Positions 15,866 through 25,056 of a DNA stretch of 64,000 nucleotides are shown piece after piece. A model generated the notes under the pieces. That model worked only from the letters and a program-made list of their open reading frames with translations. It had not been told where the DNA came from and searched no databases. Each line of letters opens with the position of its first letter. Positions within the stretch are counted from its first letter, which is position 1. Source of the DNA: Sinosporangium siamense (GTDB lineage Bacteria; Actinomycetota; Actinomycetes; Streptosporangiales; Streptosporangiaceae); assembly GCF_016863435.1 (NCBI RefSeq), contig NZ_BOOW01000054.1, forward strand, positions 1 through 64,000, written 5' to 3'. Made by a program: the position numbers and the translations under genes.

Positions 15866-17565
15866 GTGACTGCACTCGACGCCTCCCCCGGCGGTTTCCG
15901 CGCCGCCCGCGACCTTCTGCTTCGATTTTCAGGTGACCGTGACGAGGCCGTGGCGCGTTTTCGCTGGCCGGATGTCGGGGTGACATACAACTGGGCCACC
16001 GACTGGTTCGACATGATCGCCCGCGGCAACTCCGCCACCGCGCTGTGGATCTTGGAGGAGGACGGGCGCGAGACAAAGGTGAGCTTTGACGAGATGGCAC
16101 GGCGCTCCGACCAGGTGGCGACCTGGCTGGAGGACGCGGGGGTCGGCGTCGGCGACCGGGTGCTGGTCATGTTGGGCAATCAGGTCGAGTTGTGGGAGAC
16201 GATGCTGGCCGTGATGAAGGCCGGGGCGGTGATCATGCCTACCACGACCGCTCTCGGCCCGGCCGAGCTCGCCGACCGGGTGGCGCGCGGCGGCGCCCGC
16301 TTCGTCATCGCCAATGCGGCTGACACGGGCAAGTTCGACCAGGTTCCGGGAGATTACACGCGGGTGCTGGTCGGTGAGGAACGACGGCCTGGGTGGTTGT
16401 CCTATCGCGAGGCATATTCCGGGGCTCCGCGCACTTTCTCCGCTCGCACGGCGCCCGGCGACCCCTTGCTCTATTACTTCACCTCGGGCACGACGTCACG
16501 CCCGAAACTGGCGGTGCACACACAGGTCTCCTATCCCGTCGGGCACCTGTCGACGATGTACCTCCTCGGTGTCCGCCCCGGGGACGTCCATCTCAACATC
16601 AGTTCGCCCGGGTGGGCCAAGCACGCCTGGAGTTGCTTCTTCGGCGCGTGGAACGCCGAGGCGACGGTGTTCGTCCACAACTATTCGCGGTTCGACGCGG
16701 GGGCGCTGCTCACGCAGATCCGCCGGGCCGGGGTGACGACGTTCTGCGCGCCGCCCACGGTGTGGCGCATGCTGATCCAGGCCGACCTGTCCGGTGGTCC
16801 CGGGGCTCTGCGGGAGGGGATCAGCGCGGGTGAGCCGCTCAACGCGGAGGTCATCTCGCAGGTCGAGCAGGCGTGGGGCATCACCGTACGCGACGGGTTC
16901 GGGCAGACCGAGACGACGGCGCTGATCGGCAACACGCCCGGCTCCCCGGCAAGCCCGGGTCGATGGGCCGGCCTCTACCCGGGGTGGACGTCGTCCTGCT
17001 CGATCCTGTCACCGGGCGGGCCGCGGGCGAGGGTGAGATCTGCCTTGATCTCTCCTCCGCGCCGCTCAATCTGATGACCGGCTACGTCGGCGACGACGAG
17101 CAGGCCGCGCACGCCGTGGCCGGCGGCTTTTACCACACGGGCGACGTGGCGAGCCGCGACGCCGACGGCTACATCACCTTCATCGGGCGTACGGACGACG
17201 TGTTCAAGGCCTCCGACTACAAGATCAGCCCGTTTGAGCTGGAGAGCGTGCTCATCGAGCACCCCGCGGTGTCGGAGGCCGCCGTGGTGCCCGCGCCCGA
17301 TCCGGTGCGGCTGGCCGTGCCCAAGGCTTATGTCACCTTGGCGGCGGGGTGGAGTCCCGGCCGTGAGACCGCGCTCGCCATTCTCAGGTATGCCCGGGAG
17401 AACCTCGCGCCCTATCAGCGGGTCCGCCGGCTTGAATTCGGCGAGCTGCCCAAGACGACCTCGGGGAAGATCCGCCGCGTCGAACTGCGGGCCAGGGAGG
17501 CGGCCTCCGCGGAGCCTCACGCCGGGGAGTGGCGGGACGATCAGTTTCCTGAGCTGAGGTCCTGA
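15866..17565 (+). pseudogene. Frameshifted acyl-CoA synthetase (AMP-forming)
   Basis: Two overlapping frames together encode a full ANL-superfamily acyl-CoA synthetase of about 566 residues, similar to medium-chain ligases. The first frame (GTG at 15866, GAGG ribosome site) carries the AMP motif YYFTSGTTSRPK and GFGQTETTALIG; the second carries FYHTGDVASRDADGY, FKASDYKISPFE and the lysine motif LPKTTSGKIRR. The switch is near 16950, where adding one base would restore SPAKPGSMGRPLPG. It is either a young frameshift or a sequencing error; both halves are otherwise well conserved. A TetR-type operator lies upstream. Confidence 0.85.
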
Positions 17566-18058
17566 GCAGCTCCCTTTGCCTTGCTCTGACCGGGCGATAA
17601 CCTTTTTTGGCGCCCGAGGGGTAGACAATTGATGAGTGGGGGCGTCCGGGACTCTCCATACCAGCCCCGGGCCCCCACCTGGCACGGCAGAGCCGGGAAC
17701 TCCTGGGCCGCCCCCGCCGCCCGCGCCCGCCCTCCACGCGCTTTATCCGCTTTTATGCGTTCATTGGGCGCCATAACTTCGCATTTCGGGCAGCCTGTCT
17801 GCCGCTTAAGCACGCCCCCATTTGCGCCACATCCACTATGGCAGGAATCAAAAACGAACCTCGATATCATGGTGGATACGGCGTCGCATCATCCGCTCAT
17901 TAGCACCCCCACCAGGTGCTCTTCCCCCGCCGGCCGTGCATGCCCCGCTATCGCGGTTGACCGGGCAGGTCCGCCTCCTCAGGCTCGGGCCGATCATGGA
18001 CTGATGCCGCCTTGCCGTACTCCCCTTTTGCCGTGCCGATTAACCAGAGAGGTGGCCG
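17566..18058. other. 493-bp intergenic region upstream of htpG
   Basis: No gene found. A hairpin with arms CGGGCG (17591-17596) and CGCCCG (17611-17616) around a T-rich loop could end the acyl-CoA synthetase transcript. I looked for CIRCE or HAIR heat-shock operators before htpG and saw none. TTGACC near 17957 is a possible -35 box. The ribosome site AGAGGTGG precedes htpG. Confidence 0.5.
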
Positions 18059-19936
18059 ATGACCCTAGAGGCGACCGAAGAGACATTCAGCTTCCAGACC
18101 GAAGTGGCCCAGCTCCTCCACTTGATGGCCCACTCGCTCTACAGCAACAAGGAAATCTTTCTCCGCGAGCTGATCTCGAACGCCTCCGACGCGATCGACC
18201 GGCTCCGCTTCGAGCGTTTCTCCCGCCCCGAGCTGGCCGACGACGAGCCGCTGCGCATCCACGTCGCCTTCGACCCGGAGGCTCGCACGATCACCATCTC
18301 CGACAACGGCATCGGGATGAGCCGGCAGGAGGTGATCGCCAACATCGGCACCATCGCCAAGTCCGGCACGACCGAGTTCCTCAAGTCGCTCAGCGGTGAC
18401 CAGCGCAAGGACGCGGCGCTCATCGGCCAGTTCGGCGTGGGCTTCTACTCCGCGTTCGTCGTCGCCGACAAGGTGGTCCTCACCACCCGCCGGGCGGGCG
18501 CCGCCGCGGGCGACGCGGTGCGCTGGTCCTCCGAGGGCAAGGGCGAATACACCCTGGAAGCCGTGGAGCTGGAGCAGCGGGGCACCTCGATCGTGCTGCA
18601 TCTGCGCGAGGGCGAGGAGGAGCTGCTCAACTCCTACCGCCTGCGGTCGATCATCCAGCGCTACTCCGACCACATCAGCCTGCCGATCGTGATGGCGCCG
18701 GAGGAGGAGGGCGGCGAGGAGACCACCGTCAACCGGGCGTCGGCGCTGTGGACCCGCTCCAAGAGCGAGCTGACCGAGCAGGACTACCACGACTACTACC
18801 GGCACATCGGCCACGATTTCACCGATCCGCTGGCCTATTTGCACGCCAAGGTGGAGGGCCGCTATGAATACACGCTGCTGCTCTTCATCCCGTCCCGTGC
18901 CCCCTACGACCTCTGGGCGCAGCAGTCGCGCCACGGCGTCAAGCTGCACGTGCAGCGGGTGTTCATCCTTGAGGACACCGGACAGCTGCTCCCGGCATAT
19001 CTGAGATTCGTGCGCGGGGTCATCGACTCCAGTGACCTGCCGCTGAACGTCTCCCGGGAGATCCTGCAGAGCAGCCGCGCCGTCGACCACATCCGGTCGA
19101 GTGCGGTCAAGAAGGTGCTGAAGCTTCTCCGCGACATGGCCGACAACGAGCCGGAGAAATACGCGACGTTCTGGAAGCAGTTCGGCGCGGTGCTCAAGGA
19201 GGGCGTCGCCGACGACTATTCCAACCGCGAGGAGATCGCCGAACTCCTGCGTTTCTCCTCCACCCACTCGGCGACGCAGGAGCCGGACGTCTCGCTCAAC
19301 GCCTATGTCGAGCGGATGAAGGAGGGCCAGGAGAAGATCTACTACCTGCTCGCCCCGACGTTGTCCGCCGCCTCCAGCAGCCCCCACCTGGAGGCATTCC
19401 GGAAAAAGGGCATCGAGGTGCTGCTTCTGGGCGAGGCCGTGGACAACTGGGTGGTGACCGGCCTGCTGCAGGAGTTCAAGGGCAAGGCGCTGCAGTCGGT
19501 CGCCCAGGGAGTGCCGGACTTCGGCGACCTGGAGGACGAGGCCGAGAAGCAGGAGACAGAAAAGGCCGCCGCCGACCTCGCCCCGCTGCTCACCCGGCTC
19601 AAGGAGAGCCTGGACGGCAAGGCCTACGACGTGCGCGTGACCAACCGGCTCACCACATCACCGGCCTGCATCGTGGCCAACGAGGCCGACACCGACCTCA
19701 ACCTGGCGCAGCGGCTCCGCGGCTCGGGCCTGCCCAACCAGCCGGTGCTGGAAATAAACCCACGCCACCCGCTGGTGGAACGCCTCAAGGAGGAACAGGA
19801 CGACACCCGGCTCGCCGACTGGGCCAACGTGCTGTTCCACCAGGCCGTGCTCACCCTGGGGGCACGGATCGACGACCCGACGGCCTTCGTCGACCGGCTC
19901 AACGGCCTCCTGGTGACCCTCACCGACGAGTCCTGA
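18059..19936 (+). CDS. htpG: Hsp90-family molecular chaperone HtpG
   Basis: The 625-residue protein is bacterial Hsp90. The N-terminal GHKL ATPase is clear: YSNKEIFLRELISNASDA, DNGIGM, IGQFGVGFYSAF and the Thr of the ATP lid region. The middle domain has DLPLNVSREILQ, and a dimerisation domain runs to the C-terminus. Length matches HtpG. It folds and remodels client proteins in the cytosol, usually under stress. The ATG is preceded by AGAGGTGG. The gene is monocistronic, ending in a strong hairpin shared with the convergent YbaB-like gene. Confidence 0.97.
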   Translation: MTLEATEETFSFQTEVAQLLHLMAHSLYSNKEIFLRELISNASDAIDRLRFERFSRPELADDEPLRIHVAFDPEARTITISDNGIGMSRQEVIANIGTIAKSGTTEFLKSLSGDQRKDAALIGQFGVGFYSAFVVADKVVLTTRRAGAAAGDAVRWSSEGKGEYTLEAVELEQRGTSIVLHLREGEEELLNSYRLRSIIQRYSDHISLPIVMAPEEEGGEETTVNRASALWTRSKSELTEQDYHDYYRHIGHDFTDPLAYLHAKVEGRYEYTLLLFIPSRAPYDLWAQQSRHGVKLHVQRVFILEDTGQLLPAYLRFVRGVIDSSDLPLNVSREILQSSRAVDHIRSSAVKKVLKLLRDMADNEPEKYATFWKQFGAVLKEGVADDYSNREEIAELLRFSSTHSATQEPDVSLNAYVERMKEGQEKIYYLLAPTLSAASSSPHLEAFRKKGIEVLLLGEAVDNWVVTGLLQEFKGKALQSVAQGVPDFGDLEDEAEKQETEKAAADLAPLLTRLKESLDGKAYDVRVTNRLTTSPACIVANEADTDLNLAQRLRGSGLPNQPVLEINPRHPLVERLKEEQDDTRLADWANVLFHQAVLTLGARIDDPTAFVDRLNGLLVTLTDES

Positions 19937-19951
19937 GCCCACGGATGCGAC

Positions 19952-19979
19952 GGCGGCCGGTGACTTTTCCCCGGCCGCC
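19952..19979. terminator. Terminator hairpin between htpG and the ybaB-like gene
   Basis: Perfect 9-bp stem (GGCGGCCGG 19952-19960, CCGGCCGCC 19971-19979) with a ten-base loop containing TTTT. It lies between convergent genes and can work in both directions. Confidence 0.8.
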
Positions 19980-20014
19980 ACGCCTCTTCTCTTTCCGATG
20001 AGCAGGGTGGTCCC

Positions 20015-20030
20015 GTACGGCGAAGCCGGC
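20015..20030 (+). repeat. Dispersed 16-mer, copy 2
   Basis: GTACGGCGAAGCCGGC, one mismatch to the copies at 13653 and 25028. It sits just after the htpG terminator, five bases from the end of the convergent YbaB-like gene. Confidence 0.7.
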
Positions 20031-20034
20031 CCGG

Positions 20035-20460
20035 CTAGCGGTCGCGGCCGAGACGGTCCAGGTTGTCGCTGTGTCCGGCAAGGGCGCGGCTGAAGGCGTC
20101 CTCCGCGGCCTGGAATTGAGCCTGCATCGTGCTCAAATCAAGTGGATTGCCGATGTCGTCGCCCAGTGTCGACGTAAGCAACGCCTGCACCTGCTGAGCG
20201 GCATCGTCCTGAGCCACCTGCACAGCCGCGGTGACCAATTCCCCAAGTGTCTGGCTGTCGTTCCGCATCGCCCGCGGGTCGAGCGTGATCTCGCGCAGCC
20301 GGCCCCCTTGGTCGACACTCGCCCTGATCGTGCCGTCGGCCGCCTGCCCTTCGCCGACTACCGACTCAAGCTCCGCGGTGGCCTCGTTGAGGCGGCGGAG
20401 CGCCTGCTCGCTCTCGCTGAGCATGCGGTCGAGGTCGAAGGGGGTCTCGAAGGTCGCCAT
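20035..20460 (-). CDS. YbaB/EbfC-like nucleoid-associated protein
   Basis: The 141-residue protein has the YbaB/EbfC pattern: an N-terminal coiled-coil helix (LDRMLSESEQALRRLNEATA), a beta core with DGTIRASVDQGGRLREITLDPRAM, and a C-terminal helix. Longer actinobacterial versions like this often occur near ESX/WXG100-type genes. The usual role is DNA binding by a small dimer, but function is untested in this subgroup. I chose the ATG at 20460 (MATFETPFD); TAGACAT just upstream resembles a leaderless -10. A start at 20493 is also open. It is divergent from a proline-rich membrane protein gene. Confidence 0.75.
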   Translation of the reverse strand: MATFETPFDLDRMLSESEQALRRLNEATAELESVVGEGQAADGTIRASVDQGGRLREITLDPRAMRNDSQTLGELVTAAVQVAQDDAAQQVQALLTSTLGDDIGNPLDLSTMQAQFQAAEDAFSRALAGHSDNLDRLGRDR

Positions 20461-20574
20461 GGATCTATGTCTAGCAAGCGGCAACCCCCGCATTCATGAT
20501 TCTTTACCCCATAACCTTCTGCCTACAGGGCGGAATTTCGGGAGGATCCGCCGTTCTCATACGGGGAGGTACGC

Positions 20575-21186
20575 ATGGCAGCCTCCACGGAACCCCCACG
20601 CCCGCCCTACCCACCGAAACCCGCATTTCCACCACGCCCGACCAATCCCCCGGCCGTGGGGAGGCCCGTGCCACCCCCGCCCACCTACGCCCCCACCGTG
20701 CCGCCGCCGCCGTCGTCCGCCCCCAAAGTGCCCTCCGCGGCGACACGCACCTGGAAACTGGTGTCGGGCGTGAGCATCTCGGCGATCGGCATCTACCTCT
20801 TGGTCGAGGGCGCACAGGGCAACGAGGAGGCGATGCGCCGGGCGAAGACCAGTTGGTCCAACGCCCTGGCCGGCACCCTGGGCGTCGAATTCACCAGCAG
20901 CGCCGCCACAGCAGTGGCCAAACTCAACTCCACCATGCTGAAAATCGAACACGCCCTGCCCTCCGGCGGCGGCGCCATCAACTTCGAAGCCGCCAAGGTC
21001 AACACCAAAGACCTCGCCTCCTTCCACGAACCCCCCAAACGCGAACCCGGCCAGCCCCCCAAACTCCCCCCGGCGGCACGGAGTTCGACTGGACCACCCG
21101 CAATCCCGACAGATAAACACCCGAGGCGGCGGCGCGCTCGCGCTCGAAATCAGCGCAGAATGCGCCGCCCCGCCGAAGCGATGTGA
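20575..21186 (+). CDS. Proline-rich single-pass membrane protein, possible C-terminal frameshift
   Basis: The protein starts at an ATG after GGAGGT. Residues 1-55 are extremely proline-rich (PPYPPKP, PPPPTYAP), then comes a hydrophobic segment near 63-80 (LVSGVSISAIGIYLLVEG) and a mixed helical part. No family was recognised. The present frame ends in an Arg-rich tail to 21186. Adding one C to the C6 run near 21065-21070 would instead give an ending GTEFDWTTRNPDR with a stop at 21116, which looks much more like a natural C-terminus. The true protein may be about 180 residues. Confidence 0.65.
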   Translation: MAASTEPPRPPYPPKPAFPPRPTNPPAVGRPVPPPPTYAPTVPPPPSSAPKVPSAATRTWKLVSGVSISAIGIYLLVEGAQGNEEAMRRAKTSWSNALAGTLGVEFTSSAATAVAKLNSTMLKIEHALPSGGGAINFEAAKVNTKDLASFHEPPKREPGQPPKLPPAARSSTGPPAIPTDKHPRRRRARARNQRRMRRPAEAM

Positions 21187-21460
21187 AGTTCGTCCGGCCC
21201 GTCGAGAAGGCGGGCCGGACGGGCAGTGGGGTGTCTGGGCCGAACCCGGCGGCGCCGTGAACCTGGATGGCGGCATCGACGACCTGTTCCAGCGTGCGGG
21301 TGACGGCTACCTTGGCCAGGGCGGTTTCCAGGCGGGCGTCGTCGCCGGAGGCGTGCAGGGTAACAGCCTCGTGGACCAGAGGCCGGGCGGTGCGGACGGC
21401 CAGGAGAGCCTCGAAAGCCAAACGCTGGACGAGTCGAAGGTCGGCGAGGTGCCCGGTCGG
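21150..21460 (-). pseudogene. Acyl-CoA dehydrogenase C-terminal relic
   Basis: The minus strand encodes the C-terminal helical domain of an acyl-CoA dehydrogenase: LRLVQRLAFEALLAVRTARP, then ALAKVAVTRTLEQVVDAAIQ, VHGAAGFGPDTPLP, and in the next frame DGPDELHIASAGRRIL. The frame breaks once near 21215 (one base lost in a GCC run). The N-terminal and FAD-binding parts, over 250 residues, are absent upstream. So this is a truncated gene whatever the reason for the frameshift. Confidence 0.75.
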
Positions 21461-21669
21461 AGGTGGGGCGGGGGCCGGGCTCGGTCGCGGAGGCGGGTGA
21501 AAGCGCGCTGGGCTGGGGCTTTGCCATACGGAATCGGGGTGGCATTCCGGGGGTTGTGAACCTTGGAGGGGCGCGGGCCCGAGGGCCTGCGCCGAACTCC
21601 GGCGGGGTCCCGGGCGACTGTCTGACGAAGAGGCGACGTGTGCGGGCCGACCGGGACGAGGAGACGACG

Positions 21670-22929
21670 ATGCGGCGGGAACGGCGGACGGGGTCCGCGA
21701 GCGGGCTCGGCCGGGAGCGGTGGATCACCGTGCTGCTCACCGCCACCATGGGCGTTTCGATGCTTCAGCTGTTCCTCGTCGGTGCGCTGGGGCCGCGGCT
21801 GGTGGAGGACGCGGGCATCCCCGTGGGCGCGATCGGGTTGACGTCGACCGCCGGGTTCGGCGTGGCGGCGCTGCTGTCGCTCACGGCCGGGCACTGGGTG
21901 GACCGGCTGGGGGCGCGGCGCAGCCTGATCGTGCTGCTCGTGCTGGCCTCGGCGGCGCTCGCGCTGATCGGCGCGGCCTCGGGGGTGTGGACGCTGGTCG
22001 CGGCGCTGGCTCTCGGCGGGTTGCCGCAGGCGCTGGCCAACCCCGCCACGAACAAGATCATTCTGTCGGAGGTCGAGCCGGACGGGCGGGGGCCTGTGAC
22101 CGGGTGGAAACAGTCTGGGGTGCAGTTCGGCGCCTTCGCCGCGGGCCTTCCGCTCGCCGCGCTCGCCGCGTGGACGGGGTGGCGGGGCGCCGTGTGGACG
22201 GCTGCGGGTGTGGCGCTCCTCGTCGCGTATGCGGCACTGCGCACACTGCCGGCCGACTCCGCCGCGCCCGGGGCCCGGCCCGGTTCCGCACCGGCCCCAT
22301 CCGGTGCGGGTGCTCAACCGGGCTCCGCACCGCACGCGCCCGAGGCGACGGCTCAGCCCAGCCCGGCCGGGCTTCCCCTCGCGCGGCTCGCCGCCTTCTC
22401 CTTCCTGCTCGGCAGCGGACTGGCCGCCGTCAACACCTATCTCGCGCTGTTCGGCGCCCAGCGGCTCTCACTCGGCCCCGTCGTGGCCGCGTGGCTCGTC
22501 GCCGCGCTGGGGATCGCGGGTGTCGCCGGGCGGGTCGGCTGGGCACGCCTGGCCGGCCGGCTCGCGCGGGCCGAGGTGCTCCTCGCCCCGCTGACCGCGG
22601 GCGCGTCCGCCGCGGCGCTGCTGTTCGCCGCCGCGACCCAGGCCCCCTTCCTGGTGTGGCTCGGCGCGGCTGCCGTGGGCGCCTTCGCCGTCGCGGCCAA
22701 CGCCGTCTCGATGGTCGTGGTCATCAAACGTGTCGGCCCCGCCCGCGCCGGCCGCGCCTCGGGCCTGGTGTCGGCGGGCTTCTTCGCCGGCTTCGCCGCC
22801 GGCCCCCCGCTGTTCGGCCTCCTAACCGACATATGGGGGTACGGCGCAGCCTGGCTGGCGGTCGCCGCCACCTTCGCCCTCTCCTCCGCGACCGCGGCGC
22901 CCTTCCTCCGCCGCCACTGGACCGGGTGA
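21670..22929 (+). CDS. MFS transporter (12-segment)
   Basis: The 419-residue membrane protein has about 12 hydrophobic segments with a long Pro/Ala linker near the middle (GSAPAPSGAGAQPGSAP, about 200-216) between the six-segment halves. The loop 2-3 motif appears as GHWVDRLGARRS. ATG at 21670 follows GACGAGGAG; upstream sequence in the same frame belongs to the antisense acyl-CoA dehydrogenase relic. It resembles CynX/NimT-like and drug-efflux MFS proteins. Substrate unknown. A type II thioesterase relic directly downstream raises the possibility that it once exported a peptide natural product. Confidence 0.85.
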   Translation: MRRERRTGSASGLGRERWITVLLTATMGVSMLQLFLVGALGPRLVEDAGIPVGAIGLTSTAGFGVAALLSLTAGHWVDRLGARRSLIVLLVLASAALALIGAASGVWTLVAALALGGLPQALANPATNKIILSEVEPDGRGPVTGWKQSGVQFGAFAAGLPLAALAAWTGWRGAVWTAAGVALLVAYAALRTLPADSAAPGARPGSAPAPSGAGAQPGSAPHAPEATAQPSPAGLPLARLAAFSFLLGSGLAAVNTYLALFGAQRLSLGPVVAAWLVAALGIAGVAGRVGWARLAGRLARAEVLLAPLTAGASAAALLFAAATQAPFLVWLGAAAVGAFAVAANAVSMVVVIKRVGPARAGRASGLVSAGFFAGFAAGPPLFGLLTDIWGYGAAWLAVAATFALSSATAAPFLRRHWTG

Positions 22930-22957
22930 GTTGAGGGCTGGGTGACCACCACGACGC

Positions 22958-23220
22958 TCACCGGCAGCCGGGCTCCGCGCGGACTACAAGGCGGCCGAGA
23001 CCTACGTTTGCGCGCCGGGGCCGCCGGTGGATGTGCCGCTCGGCGCGATGTTCGGCGACCACTACCCCAAGGTGCCGCTCGGCTACGCGTCCGCCTGGCG
23101 GAGATATTCCGGCGCCAGGTTCGCTCTGCGGGCCTTCCCGGGGGGCACTTCTACCTTGGTTCCTGGCCTCGTGACGTCGTCGGCGCCATCGTCGACGCCT
23201 GCGGGATCGGCCTGCGTGAA
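22958..23220 (+). pseudogene. Type II thioesterase C-terminal relic
   Basis: The plus strand encodes the last third of a type II thioesterase, the proofreading hydrolase of NRPS/PKS systems: LRADYKAAETY, APGPPVDVPLGAMFGD, FALRAFPGG, then in the next frame GGHFYLGSWP with the catalytic His. The frame breaks at a G6 run near 23140, again consistent with one missing base. The N-terminal half with the active-site Ser is not upstream, where the MFS gene ends. It is a fragment. Confidence 0.7.
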
Positions 23221-23426
23221 CCCGTCCGCTGGGACCGCGGCGCCCGTGCCCCTCGCCCCCCGAGGCCGGGCGGCGCGGGCACCGCCCCCCGGCGCGGACA
23301 GCGCGCCGGCGATTGCCGGAGAAGAGCCGGATGTACACCTTGCGGGCACCGTACGGCGGATGCCATGCTGTCCAGCATGATGATCATTGACCTGATCGTT
23401 GAAAGGGGCGGCAGCGCCCCCGCTCA

Positions 23427-24515
23427 GTGAGCGCCCGCTGGCGGCTTGAAGCCGCCGACATCCGTGACGAATGGCTGGGACACGCGCTTTCGACGCTCCC
23501 CGCCGACAGACCGGCCGCCGAAGCGGCCATCTCCTCGCTCTACGAACTGGCCCGGCATCCCGCACCCCGTTTCACCTGGGTCGCCTCACCCCGGGCGGCC
23601 ATGGATCTCGTGCCGCCAAGTGCCGGCGAGACCGCGGCGTTCGCCGGGATGAACACCCTGGCCGACCTCCCGCTGGTGCAGCGTCTCGCCGCGCTCACCT
23701 TCAACCTGCGCAGAGCCCTCGACCGCCGGGTGGGCCACGAGTGGGACACCCCGGGCTGGAGAACGGACCTCAGGCAGCTCGACGCCATGGTGTCCCGGCC
23801 GCTGCAGGACGCCGTGCACCGGATCCGCTCGGCGATGCGGTCGGCGCTCGACATGCGGCAGCGGCTCACGTGGTATGGCCAGCACGACGTGTCGTGGATC
23901 GCGCACTACGACGCCTGGAGGCGGGTCGGCCGCCGCGTCTACCTTCCCCCGGAGGAGCGGCAGCTCACCCTCTGGGCGGCGGTGGCCCGCTCCTGCGGGT
24001 GGTGGTGGGCCGGGGAGGAGGTCTGCGTGATCTCCGAGCGGCCGGCGGTCCAGCGGATCGAGGACCTCAGGCCGCACAACGCCGGCGGACCGGCCGTCGG
24101 CTTCTCCGACGGCTTCGCCGTACACGCCTGGCACGGCACGCTCGTGCCGGAATGGGTGATCACCGATCCCACCCCCGAGCGGATCGCCGCCGAGCCCAAC
24201 GTCGAGGTGCGGCGGTGCGCGATCGAAAACCTTGGCTGGGAACGCTATATCGAGCTGGCCGAGCTGCGGATGGTCGCGGCGGCGGCCGACCCTGGCAATC
24301 CCGGCTTCGACCTGCTGTTATACGACCTGCCGGAGCAGACGTGGGGCGGCATGGCGCGTGTGCTGCTGGCCGTCAACGGCTCGGCCGAACGCGACGGCAG
24401 CCGCAGGCGCTACGGCCTCGGCGTGCCGGTCTTCCTGGACGACCCCGTCGCGGCGGCCGCGTGGACCTACGGTCTGTCCGCCGCGGACTACTCGACCCTC
24501 GCTCGACGCACCTGA
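23427..24515 (+). CDS. DUF6745-type hypothetical protein
   Basis: The 362-residue protein belongs to a conserved actinomycete group of unknown function (DUF6745-like), recognisable from GPAVGFSDGFAVHAWHGTLVPEWV in its C-terminal half (about 228-251) and the Trp-rich SCGWWWAGEEVCVIS stretch. No signal peptide or membrane segment. GTG at 23427 is the only reasonable start but lacks a clear ribosome site; a hairpin (GGGGCG 23405-23410, CGCCCC 23415-23420) lies just before it. It is followed after 10 bp by a second small gene with which it forms a pair. Confidence 0.75.
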   Translation: MSARWRLEAADIRDEWLGHALSTLPADRPAAEAAISSLYELARHPAPRFTWVASPRAAMDLVPPSAGETAAFAGMNTLADLPLVQRLAALTFNLRRALDRRVGHEWDTPGWRTDLRQLDAMVSRPLQDAVHRIRSAMRSALDMRQRLTWYGQHDVSWIAHYDAWRRVGRRVYLPPEERQLTLWAAVARSCGWWWAGEEVCVISERPAVQRIEDLRPHNAGGPAVGFSDGFAVHAWHGTLVPEWVITDPTPERIAAEPNVEVRRCAIENLGWERYIELAELRMVAAAADPGNPGFDLLLYDLPEQTWGGMARVLLAVNGSAERDGSRRRYGLGVPVFLDDPVAAAAWTYGLSAADYSTLARRT

Positions 24516-24525
24516 GAGGAGCCAC

Positions 24526-24969
24526 ATGACCGTCAACCTCGCCATCCTGTCCCAGCGCACCGGCCTCGCCGTACTGGACCATCTCGAAAAGCAGGTCGCC
24601 ATCCCCGTCATCGACGGACTCCAAGCCCAGGGCGATCTCCTCATCGTCCCACTGCGCATGATCGCCACAGCGGTCAGCATCGACAACTGGGCGACCTGGC
24701 GCGAGGTGCCCGCCGACGGGTTCGAAGTGCTGCGCGGCGCCGCGGGCGGCAACCCGCACACACTGGTCGCCGACGCGTCAACCTGCCATTGGACGACGCA
24801 GGCCCGCGACACCTTCGAACTCGCCATCGGCATCTTCCGCAACACCAAACCGGCCTACATGCTGCATCCCGAACACGGAGCGACCGGCTTCTCCCCCGGT
24901 GTCTACGTGGTGCGCCGCCAGCGCGAACTCGGCCACAGCCGCGGCGGCCGCCGCCTCGTCGCCGACTGA
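24526..24969 (+). CDS. Conserved hypothetical protein paired with the DUF6745-type gene
   Basis: The 147-residue protein has no recognised domain or catalytic motif. It starts at an ATG ten bases after the upstream gene, with GAGAGGAG as ribosome site, so the two are one transcription unit. Sequence is mixed alpha/beta and soluble, ending in GHSRGGRRLVAD. Partners of this kind are seen beside DUF6745-type genes in actinomycetes, but no function is known to me. A strong terminator follows. Confidence 0.7.
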   Translation: MTVNLAILSQRTGLAVLDHLEKQVAIPVIDGLQAQGDLLIVPLRMIATAVSIDNWATWREVPADGFEVLRGAAGGNPHTLVADASTCHWTTQARDTFELAIGIFRNTKPAYMLHPEHGATGFSPGVYVVRRQRELGHSRGGRRLVAD

Positions 24970-24976
24970 CCCTTGT

Positions 24977-25010
24977 GCCACGCTCCGGCACTCCGGCACC
25001 GGAGCGTGGC
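24977..25010. terminator. Bidirectional terminator hairpin
   Basis: Perfect 12-bp stem (GCCACGCTCCGG 24977-24988, CCGGAGCGTGGC 24999-25010), ten-base loop, between convergent genes. Confidence 0.85.
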
Positions 25011-25027
25011 CCGGCACTCCACATGAG

Positions 25028-25043
25028 GTACGGCGAAGCCAGC
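25028..25043 (+). repeat. Dispersed 16-mer, copy 3
   Basis: GTACGGCGAAGCCAGC, identical to the copy at 13653. It lies between the terminator and the end of the convergent epimerase gene. Confidence 0.7.
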
Positions 25044-25056
25044 CGGTAAGCCGCCG

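Noticed and set aside
17566-18058. CIRCE or HAIR heat-shock operator before htpG
   Set aside because: I looked for the known inverted repeats and found none, so no heat-shock operator is claimed.
17629-18399. 256-codon frame overlapping the htpG start
   Set aside because: Runs out of phase through htpG with no similarity and no ribosome site.
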